Origin: Isoetes taiwanensis
Lineage: Eukaryota > Streptophyta > Lycopodiopsida > Isoetales > Isoetaceae
DNA length: 64,000 nt
Assembly: GCA_021234155.1 (NCBI GenBank)
Contig: JAJEKV010000041.1
Span: 7,200,917-7,264,916, forward strand
Direction: 5' to 3'
Part shown: piece by piece, positions 55,350-64,000 of the stretch
Position numbering within the stretch: the stretch's first letter is position 1
Layout: each line of letters begins with the position of its first letter
Program-made: the position numbers and the translations under genes
The notes under the pieces: generated by a model
Database searches by the model: none
Told to the model about the DNA's origin: nothing
What the model saw: the letters and a program-made list of their open reading frames with translations, nothing else

Positions 55350-57539
55350 CATCTTAACCAAAGAGTCAAGCAAGGATAGAAGTCCTTGCGTTTGTGTTAT
55401 ATTGTCTCATTACAAACGAAATTGAAGTGGCTGCTTATTAGATTTCTGTACTCAAATTGCAACTTCATTAGCTGAAGTTGGGCAATTTCAACTTCATTAG
55501 CTGAAGGTGGCTGCTGGGAAATTTTGTTATTTAGGGGGGCATTTTGGCTGGAAGATTGTTCCGATTATGTTAGTCAAGAAGAGTTGCGCTTGATTTTGGA
55601 CGAAGGTGATCTTGCACTGTTACATATGCTGCAGGATGAGGTATTGTTTATTGAAACATCCAGTTTTTTTCACGTTTTTTATTTTAATTGTAAAAATGTT
55701 CTTTTTCCAATTGTGCATGGAGATTGTTTTCATGCATCTTAGTATATATGGTCCTTTAGTACTAGACTGGCATCTTGAAACAGGAGGTCCTCATGTTGTT
55801 TACTCGTGTTTCTTCATTATGTTTTATGGTTGGATTCATATGAACCAGGTACAATAGGAGAGGCAAATTGTTATGTGGACGTAGAGGTAGTCATGATTAT
55901 TTCGGTGGAACTTTAAAATTTTAGACCCAAGTATTATTGGAAACAGAGGCTCCTGTATTACCATTAAAGAATAGTATACAACAGCAATTACAAAAAGGAC
56001 AAGTCTGAGTCTCTGCAGTTAATTGCAATGCTTGATAAGTTTCTCTTGCAAAGTGCTGCAACAAGGAAAACAGAAAAGAAGGGAGTATGCCATGCGAATG
56101 CGCCTTGGATGACATTTTTCTTTGGGTTAAGCGTTGTTTGAGCACATTGAAATATTTGTATGGTTGGCTAAGAATCTCATTCACGGTCGGTCATGTGTTA
56201 TTTCGGTAAAATGTTAGACCCAAGTATTATTGGAAACAGGAGCTCCTATATTGCCGTTAAACCCCATGAGAGCCCATTACGCTGAAATGGGCTTCAGCGT
56301 AGCCTATTTAGCTTAGTGTAATGGGCGAGCTTGGGGATTTCTGGGGCAATTTTGCCTTTGATTCACCCCTTCCTTTATTGCTTCTGCTTCTTTGCAACAA
56401 GGCAAGATCTTGCAGGGCCGAGGTGTTCTTTCACAAGCATATAGAGTCGAGCCGCACAAAGTAGGGAAGAGGGAATGGAAATAAGCCACACAAAGGGATC
56501 AAGCGTCTGCGGCAGGACTGTCGTATTTAGCACTCTTGAGACAAAGTGATCACATATTTGGATCACAACTGCACGCAGGAGCTTGCAAAAGCAAATTTTT
56601 TGAAAAAGGGAATTTTGTGGTAGGTGACATGTGTATGATGACATGTATTTGGCATTTTTGATGATGATGTGGACAATTTGGCACTAGTGTACATAACATC
56701 TGTTGATCTTGGATATTTTATTTCTCCATACATGTTTGAAGGAAATGTGCACTTTTTTTCTCTAGCATAACTTTTAGAGGTCTTAGATCATGGAAATAGC
56801 CAAATTTGGTGGGATTTTTTACCTTTTTCAAAGATGGTGGGTGTGTGATGCATGTATGGTGTGTTTTGACTAGAAAAAAGACTCTTTGCCAACTTTGGCT
56901 AGGGAAGATGATGGTAAGGCAAGAAAATATGAATTATGAAGCATGTATGGTGTTCAGGGATGGGATTGAGGTAGTAAGGTTATGTAAGAAGCCTTGGGAA
57001 ATAGAACTCAAGCCAAAATGATTTGAAACTAGCCATATACCAAGGAATCTTGAGGGATCTTCCAAACTTTATTCTTGAAGGGTCTTCTAAACTTCAAACT
57101 CAACTATATTTGCTTGAATCTTTTCCTCCTTGCTATGTTTGCATGATATCCAATGAATGTCCTTCCCTTGGTTCTTCAACAAAGGTGTCAACTTGTGATC
57201 TTCAAAGATGAGAGTCTTCATCCTTCTAGTACTTGCACACATGTTTTAGACAAATGTTAGACAAAGATGTGTAGATTGTGTGCATAGATCTTCTATGCTG
57301 CCAAAATGTGGCAGCAGTTAGCAAATCTGCACTAATCTTGGAATTCCTCAACAAAGATTCAAAATCATCACTTCCCTTATCTTTCTTTATGTATATTTAG
57401 CAACAGGAAGAGGCACAACCTGATTTGATTCATTTTCTTTCCTCATTGGCTTGAATTGGCTCTTTGCCATTTGAGTTGATCATCCCTCTGGTGTGGACAG
57501 CCATAATCTCTTCCTGGTCTTCTATTGCCTTGCAAAGTA
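55350..57539. other. 3' flank of GTG and unassigned sequence
   Basis: A direct duplication caacttcattagctgaag occurs at 55460 and 55489. A possible exon at 55530-55640 (EDCSDYVSQEELRLILDEGD) followed by a GTATTG donor is unassigned. Direct repeats ttagacccaagtattattgg at 55922 and 56213 lie 292 bp apart. From 56620, gatgatgtgg-type words and ttttgactagaaaaaagac resemble the foldback at 26129-26823, and gctgccaaaatgtggcagca at 57298 is a small palindrome like its centre. Confidence 0.4.
56272..56326. repeat. Small imperfect hairpin
   Basis: GCCCATTACGCT (56272-56283) pairs with AGTGTAATGGGC (56315-56326) at 11 of 12 positions, with GCTGAA/TTCAGC nested inside. It may be a core of a miniature element. 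Confidence 0.5.
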
Positions 57540-58976
57540 CTATTTTACACTACACTTGTCTTCATAATGGCCTATGGCTTTCCAAAAAGTACAAACATGG
57601 CATTCTTTACCAAAATGCCCTCTCTTACCACACTTAGTGCATGGCCTATACCAGCAATAGTCTGAAGAATGCGTGTTTCTTGAGCAATGAGCACATGGGG
57701 GATAGATTCTCTTCTCGGGCCTTGAACTCTTCATTTCTTGGAGCTGTTTTGTCATCTCAGCCAAGGCTTCAGATACTTTGGATATCTCAACCCTGACATC
57801 AGCCACAGGACTGTCTGGATCCTTCGTCGTTGGCTTCTTCTTGTCCTTTTGAATAGTATAGATTGGCACTGGTCCAGGCCCCATGCATTCTTGCTCATAG
57901 TCTGGAAAGAAAGGATCATGACATGAGTGTACATCATCAGGAAGATAGGAAATCATATCAGCATTTTCAGTAGCCTTAGTAAAGGCTTTACGTATGGTAT
58001 CAAATCCTTCTTGCTTTTGTATTTTGAGCATTTTCTTATGTACCTTTGGTCTGCTGCTCAACCTCCAATAAATGAAGCCACAAGATGCAAAGTATGGTTA
58101 GGTACTTGATTTACTTGGCATTTAACAAGATACAAGTTAAATCTTTCAACATACTGATGTACACTTTCACCATGTTTAATGTGGAAGGTCCGCAACTCAA
58201 AGATCAAATCTTGGAGATCAAGAAGCTTACCAAACTTTGCCAAGAACTTCTTTACAATTTCATCCCATGAATTAGCATCTATGCTCATGACATATTCCAG
58301 CCATGCTCTTATCGCATCATTCTTGAAGCACTTTTTGAATTCAGAGAATTTGCATCCCTTCTTGTACCCATATTCCTAATAGTATTCCTAAAAAAATAGC
58401 AATCCAAAATGGGGCATGTAAGGCATCTGGCTTACCTGGAAAAGAGCCAGGAACATACTGTTGATACAATAAGAAATGTTTCCATAAAGGATCAACACCT
58501 CATTCTATGAGTTGAGCCACCGGCTCAGGAGAGTCAAACATCAGGAGAAAATAACGTTGATCTTTGGCCACGAGCTTGAAAATTTTGATACGCAGAAAGC
58601 CATAGTTTGTGTAGATGCCCAGATAACCAAGATCCCATGCGCTTCAGATCTAAGAAGGGGCCAGTGAAGTAACATACAACAAAGCATGCAACTAATTGCT
58701 CCACATGACGACGGTGAGTCTCATGACTGATCTGCACCACAGGGGCCCCAAAGCGCTCAAAGGTTGACCTGCACTCCTGAACCTCATAAAAAATTTCAGC
58801 TGGTGGTAACAAAATATCCATGGAGTCCTGCTTGGCCTGCAACTGCTGAAGATAAGATGCAACTTCTTTCTTATTATTGTCCACCATGGTGGCAATGGCC
58901 TCTGAGACACGAAGTGAGGTGGTTGGAGATGACACACATTTGCATAGCCACTCAGAGAAGCGGACACATCATATTA
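57540..58976 (-). pseudogene. gag fragment of a second gypsy related to family A
   Basis: Minus-strand pieces: SSPTTSLRVSEAIATMVDNN with a coiled start (58935), then SWDEIVKKFLAKFGKLLDLQ and HIKHGESVHQYVERFNLYLV (58260-58130), and a C-terminal part 58061-57540 with CAHCSRNTHSSDYC, CTKCGKRGHFGKEC and CTFWKAIGHYEDKC zinc knuckles; the last has Trp where the second Cys is expected. It differs clearly from the gag at 42685 but shares its layout. It is broken by frame changes. Nothing of pol follows to the left. Confidence 0.85.
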
Positions 58977-59840
58977 TAATGAATGCATTCAGGATAGGTT
59001 TTACCTACTCTAGAAGTTTTTAGTTCGACAAGTTGTTTGGTTACCTCTGCTAGAGCTTCAGTCACCTTATAAAGATCTTTGACTTATGAAATTTGAGAAT
59101 CTGCCTCTTCATCCTTAGATTTTTTCTTATCTTTGTGCACAACAGACTGGAACAGTGTGATTGGGCTCATAAGTGCCATCAGTGGCATCGGGATAAAAAG
59201 GATCATGGTGGGAAACATGGTATTTTTCTGGTAGGATAGAAAGCATCTTTGTGAGCTTTGTTACTTTAGCACAGACTTTATAAATGGAGTCAAAGCCTTC
59301 AGCGGCTGGGATCTTGATGAGTTTTCTCTGAATCTCAGGTCTGGAAGACAACCCTTTGATAAAAGATGAAACTAGAAAGAGTGTTGGGGTAATGACTTGA
59401 CACTTTTGGCACATGTTCATAAAGGCACTTAATCTTTCCTTATATTGGCTCACACTTTCACCTGCATAGATAGAGAAACTTTGCAATTCATTAACAAGAT
59501 CTTTGGGAGCAACAAGCTTACCAAATCTATCCAAAAACTTTATGACCATCTCATCCCATGAGGTGGTTCCCATTAGCTTCTCGTAAGTAAGCCAAGCACT
59601 AGCCTCACTTTCCTCTTTGAAGCACTTCTCGAACTCTGACAGCTTACAGCCTTTTTTGAAATCATAACTCTTATAATAATCTTCAAATGCCCTCAAGGAG
59701 GTGTTAGCACTCATACTACAATCAAAAGTAGGCAAAGGGGTAGGGTTACTCAGTTCAAACTGATATGGCATGCTTTGGATCAAACTTGTTGGGAGGCTAG
59801 GAGGCAAAGCCCTCTCCCTCATGTGTTCAAATGTTTCAAC
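58977..59840 (-). pseudogene. gag of a family-A gypsy copy
   Basis: The minus-strand frame 59822-59127 (231 residues) encodes SMPYQFELSNPTPLPTFDCS, LSEFEKCFKEESEASAWLTY, WDEMVIKFLDRFGKLVAPKD, a GESVSQYKERL motif and HDPFYPDATDG. A shifted continuation to 58978 reads ALAEVTKQLVELKTSRVGKT and TYPECIH, the linker before the zinc knuckles, and breaks off there. It keeps the segment deleted in the gag at 42685-43880. It lies directly downstream of the LTR at 59920-61994 with the primer site between, so it is the 5' part of one element truncated at 58977. Confidence 0.88.
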
Positions 59841-59898
59841 ATCCTCTTGTGATTCTTGTTTTGCTGGAAACTTCTGTTTTGGAGCCAGATCCAGGAAA

Positions 59899-59916
59899 AT
59901 CTTGGTAGAACCTCCA
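59899..59916 (-). other. Primer-binding site, tRNA-Gln-like
   Basis: On the minus strand TGGAGGTTCTACCAAGAT follows the LTR by 3 bp, with one base changed from the site at 42647. Confidence 0.7.
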
Positions 59917-59919
59917 AGA

Positions 59920-61994
59920 TGTTGACCCTCAACCTGGCTTTAAGACTCAAATACAAGAAGCCAACTTGAAATTATGCTCAAGTTGGGATTAGAACCTCCA
60001 AATCACTTAAGGTGATCAATATGTGCAAGAAAGTTTCAGAGAAATATCTTAAATATTAAGAGTTCAGACCTTTCCCATTTCAGGATTATGGAGCTTTCAC
60101 TCAAATCAATGTAGCAAGCAGGGATGGATTGATTCTTAAGGTCAAACGGTTTGGAATGATGTAGAAAAGTTGTAGGAATGCAATAGAAAAATTCTTGACC
60201 AAGTCAGAGTTGAAACCTGGAAGTTATACGAGTTCAAACTCGGGTCAAAAAATGGTCAATGGCAGTCAAAGTATAAAATAGAGATCAGAAAAGTAGAATC
60301 TGAGTTGCCTGATTGTTTTTTGACAAAATTCCAAAGCAGAGAAGTATTAAATGGTCTTATAGTATGTGCAAGAAATTAGATTCAAATTTGAATCAACAAA
60401 AGTATTTTTGAGCACTGATTTGCATAAACATATTTAAGAACAATATCAGACAGAAAGAGCAGATTTGTAACTTGAGTTTGGATAGGTTTTTTTTGAATTT
60501 TCTTTCACATACGGGCACTAATATACGAGGAAATAGATTGCAACTTGTCAAAATAGGATTTGGATCAATAGATGTTCTTCTAAAAAATGTTTTGAGATGA
60601 TAAAATGCAAAATAGAGATGTTTTTTCAACTTGATAGACAATTTTTATTGATAAAAAAGGTTATGCAAATCATAATAGACCTGTGCAGAAGGTAATCAAT
60701 CCCTCAAACACACCTAAAGGTCATTCAAATCAACAATAACAATAATAAATGTTATTTTCAATCAGATCTTTTGCAGATCAAATCGAGGAGTGCACAGTAG
60801 CTTCAAGAATCCTTGAGACCATGCTTTTCATGTATCAATGCTATATTTGAGTGCGTCTGAGCCTTCAAAAAGTTTCTGTAATCATCTCCTTGATATATAG
60901 TTTAAAGTTTTCAAATTTCCAGCATCTCAGGCCTTGATTTAGGCATTAATGGGTTCCTTAAGAGTGAAAATACAAGAATAGAGTAGTCTTAGAGTTTAGG
61001 GAGCTGATTCCGGCGAGATTCGAGTAGGTTTCCAGTCTTAAGGTTCTTTGACCGTATTTTTGCAAAACTGGCGCTATACGGTTGGCGTATTTCTAGAGTA
61101 TAAACCCAAAATATGCTGTATTCTGGTATTTTTAGGAATTTCAGCTATGGTTTAGAATTCCTTCCGTAAAATGGCTGAGGATTTTTTAATGATTTTGACC
61201 ATAGGAATTTTAAAATAGCTTAGAGAAAAGACATGGAATTTTTGGAGCATCTTGAGAGCATCTTTCAGGGCATATTATCCCTAGTATCAAAACAAGGAAT
61301 ATGCTATGGAGACAGGCATAGGCATAAGAGCACATTTCAAAATGGTATGTATATAGGAAAAGATTTGCAAATTGAAAGAAATAAGGAAGAATTAGGCTAA
61401 GGGTAGTTGCAAAAGTATGGTGAGAATAAACTTGAAATGGTGGCATATGAAAGAAAAAGGGAATGTGGACTAAGAAGAATGATTCCAAGGATGCAATTGT
61501 GGCAAATTGAGCATGGTGGGGGGTAAAAGTGAGGTATAGTACAAAAGGGAGAAAATGGCTAGACAAAAATGGTGGAATATGGATGTGAAACAAGGAAAAA
61601 AATGGCTAGGATTTAGAACCATATACCTTGGAGTCTTCCAAACTTTGACTTCTAAACTTCAAATGAGTGTCTTCCAATCTTCGTAACCCAGAGTCTTCTA
61701 GAACATGACTTTGACCAAGTCTTCCAAACTTTGACTTCTAAACTTCAAATGAATGTCTTCCAATCTTCGTAACCCAGAGTCTTCTAGAACATGAGTTTGA
61801 CCATATGTTTGACCACAACTATAGTACCTCTTATGAGTTTGACTTTGAATGCCTTGAGTTGACCTTGAATGTAAGCTTTCTTGACCTTCATATCCATGTT
61901 GACTACCAAGCTCTTCTAAACTTTGACCTAGTCTCTTAAGGAAATTGACCTAACATAGACCAAATAGTTAGCATATTGCCCTTTGGGGGCAACA
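59920..61994 (-). mobile_element. 5' LTR of a family-A gypsy copy (minus strand)
   Basis: On the minus strand it starts TGTTGCCCCCAAAGGGCAAT and ends aggttgagggtcaaca. It is the most diverged family-A LTR here and carries a private ~101-bp tandem duplication (ccaaactttgacttctaaac at 61628 and 61726). The outer flank is aggtt; no partner was found. Confidence 0.85.
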
Positions 61995-62159
61995 AGGTTA
62001 TCCCAGGATTGCACTAGATTCCTTACGGTTCTACTAGATTCTTCAAGATTCATTTAAATTTATTAGGTTCTCCTACCCCTAAGTTTTATGAGGATGCCCT
62101 TAAATTCCCTTAGATTTTATGAGATGCCCTTAAATTCCCTTAGATTTTATGAGGTTAAA

Positions 62160-62560
62160 ATATTCTAGAACTTTTTAAAATGTTTTGAAACATTCTAAAA
62201 CTTTTTAGAACAATGTAAAATATTCTAGAACAATTTAGAAGACTCTTGAAGTTTCTAGAACATTCTAGAACATTCTAGCACTTTATAGAGCATTCTAGAA
62301 CATTTTCAATCACATCCTCATGTGGATGGCCCTCTTATATACTGGAAAATGAGTCTCTTTTTTGCACAAATGCATGTGGAATATTTGCTCACGAATGGAC
62401 GAACGAGCTGGTCCACCTAGATCCAACAACTCAGATCGTATTCATTAGAACATTCTAGAACAATCTAGAACATTCTAAAACTTTATGGAACATTTTAAGA
62501 TGTTCTACTATCTAGAACATTCTAAAACTATCTATAACTTTATAAAATATTTTCCTCTAT
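62160..62560. repeat. CATTCTAGAA decamer array (heat-shock-element-like)
   Basis: Degenerate copies of cattctagaa run through the block. At 62254-62277 tctagaacattctagaacat gives continuous alternating GAA/TTC pentamers, the heat-shock-element pattern. No gene with a start nearby was seen. Confidence 0.6.
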
Positions 62561-62630
62561 TCTATCTTAATTAAATCCTTAATTTTAACCTTAAGTATGT
62601 TTGAAACATCATTTTTTTTAATGAATTAAC

Positions 62631-62692
62631 GCCTGGTCTAGTGGTTAGAATGGGGGGATTAAAAACCTCTCCTTGAGGCCCGAGGATGTAAC
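62631..62692 (+). repeat. tRNA-derived SINE-like head
   Basis: ggtctagtggttaga (62635-62649) is a good A box, and gaggcccgagg (62675-62685) is a weak B box about 30 bp later. The layout resembles 22551-22640. Confidence 0.45.
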
Positions 62693-63050
62693 GTGAGTCG
62701 TAGAATCTTGGAGCAAGATTCAAGATCAATCTGGACCGTAGGATCACGTAGGATATATCTAAAACAACGTGAGCCGTAGGATCTCGGATCGATGATCAGG
62801 ATCAAATCAACCTGGACCGTAGGATCGATTACATATGTTACATACATAGGATCCGAAGCCGTATCTCAAAGCCATAGGATCCACCCAAAGCAACGTGAGC
62901 CGCAGGATCTTGGACCAGTGATCCGGATCAAATCATCTTGGACCATAGCATCGATTACATATGTTACATAGAAACTCCCAAAACCGCGTGGTCCGTGGGA
63001 TACATCCCAAAGCGACGTGAGCCATAGGATCCGATAGAGGTCCAGATAGC
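62692..63050. repeat. Tandem repeat, units ~80-125 bp, with CCGTAGGATC
   Basis: Units start gtgag(t/c)cgtag(a/g)atc at about 62693, 62770, 62896 and 63017 and share ggaccgtaggatcgattaca and tgttacata. Minus-strand frames here (62659-63066) repeat with the unit. Confidence 0.8.
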
Positions 63051-63171
63051 GCAAACATAAGAACATATATAGGTTAGATAAATATAATATGGAGACAACC
63101 CTAAGAAAATTGTTTCGCCAAGGAAATAGAACAAGCCCCTTTTTTATGAAGGTAACATAAAAAATTGCATA

Positions 63172-63358
63172 TTGAAGAAAAAAACAGGCAGTATGCTCAA
63201 GTGCATCTTGTATATTGTTCTATACCCGCATTTTGTTCAGGTTTGTATATTGTTCTTCTATGCTAAGAAAAAAACACGCAGTATGCTCACGTGCATCTTG
63301 TATATTGTTCTATGCCCGCATTTTGTTCAGGTTTGTATATTGTTCTTCTATGCCTTTG
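63172..63358. repeat. Two-copy tandem repeat, ~97-bp unit
   Basis: Two nearly identical units contain gcagtatgctca, tcttgtatattgttctat and cccgcattttgttcaggttt. The open frame 63172-63450 follows the repeat and is not taken as a gene. Confidence 0.85.
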
Positions 63359-63450
63359 TAGCTCCGTTTGATAGTCCAATCATAGCCGATTTACATGTTG
63401 CACCAGCTAAAGGGATATGTGCATTAATATGGGTTTTAATAAAATATTGA

Positions 63451-64000
63451 AATTTGGCCTCAAAAAAGGTAGCAATTGTTACAGAGTTTTTTCCATCTGC
63501 TGCAGTATTTTTAACATCTATATTCATGCTAAAGAGAGTCAGTTAATACTCAACTCCACGTGTTAAGAGTGCAATTGGATACTCCCCCAAAAAGGTAGCA
63601 CCCTTCACGCACAATACACGTGGCCTTCAAGGCAGGTATCCTCGGCTCACGCTCGAGCCCATTCTATGACCATCCTCCCAGAAAATCCCATCTATGCCTT
63701 CAAAACGTTATTTCCCCGGGTTGCCAAGGGGGCAACCCAAAAAGTTTCCATTTCTCTCATCCATGAATAGAATAAATCCTTGCTGCCGGGGCATCCCTAT
63801 ACGATACGTATAAAGAATATTAAATACTCGTATCTCCCTAGTGTGTCTTCCAAACGCACGGTGATCACTTAAATTCCGATTCTGATGGCCCGGAATTGAA
63901 CGGCTGGACACATAGAAGATCAGCGTCTCCTGTGGCAAGGTGCTTAAGTTATTAGCTTCGATTCTGATAATAACAGATGGCTAGGCACACACAGGATCAG
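63451..64000. other. Unassigned right end, GC rises from ~63600
   Basis: A minus-strand frame 63708-63938 (76 residues) has no recognised domain. A small palindrome gggttgccaagggggcaaccc lies at 63718. The change in composition could mark a new insertion or a gene edge beyond the window. Confidence 0.3.

Noticed and set aside
62659-63066. Minus-strand Arg/Tyr-rich frames as a gene
   Set aside because: They repeat with the CCGTAGGATC tandem unit.
63708-63938. Organelle-derived insertion or gene
   Set aside because: The composition shift is suggestive, but no plastid or mitochondrial gene could be recognised.

Overview
The window looks like nuclear DNA of a land plant with a large, repeat-filled genome. 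Evidence: a full-length plant GTG/GPHR membrane protein, spliced exons of an LdpA-like protein known from cyanobacteria and photosynthetic eukaryotes, a plant-type chromovirus, and many nested LTR and non-LTR retroelements. Remnants of a Rep-type HUH endonuclease and of a Crypton-like tyrosine recombinase, plus the style of the LINEs, make me lean to a non-flowering plant (fern, lycophyte or gymnosperm). That placement is an inference.

Layout. 1-1.0 kb: minus-strand Rep-like (Replitron-type?) remnant. 1.3-6.3 kb: a ~441-bp tandem array split by a decayed GC-rich LINE with a (CTATT)n tail. 7-10.2 kb: exons of an LdpA-like gene. 12.4-22.4 kb: an LTR of family A, a Ty3/gypsy pol fragment, and a decayed chromovirus on the minus strand. 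22.5-28.7 kb: SINE-like sequence, LTR-family B copies, a large inverted repeat and a GC-rich minisatellite. 29.2-32.1 kb: a young non-autonomous LTR element with perfect target duplications, then a solo LTR. 34.4-39.1 kb: decayed L1-type LINE and a poly(A) insertion with target duplication. 40-52.6 kb: a tyrosine-recombinase gene (minus strand) split by a ~9.8-kb Ty3/gypsy element. 53.9-55.3 kb: the one clearly intact protein gene (GTG). 57.5-62 kb: minus-strand gag fragments and an LTR of family A. 62-64 kb: short tandem repeats.

The most notable system is the family-A Ty3/gypsy element. It carries an RNase H with its acidic residues in place upstream of the reverse transcriptase, while the usual RNase H after the reverse transcriptase has lost catalytic positions. 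A second, independent copy at 14.3-15.5 kb has the same order. The non-autonomous element at 29.2-32.1 kb shares its tRNA-Gln-like primer site, its pre-LTR motif and its LTR-start hairpin, which suggests that family A supplied its proteins. Nearly all other coding traces are broken; only GTG, and possibly the LdpA-like gene, look like working host genes.
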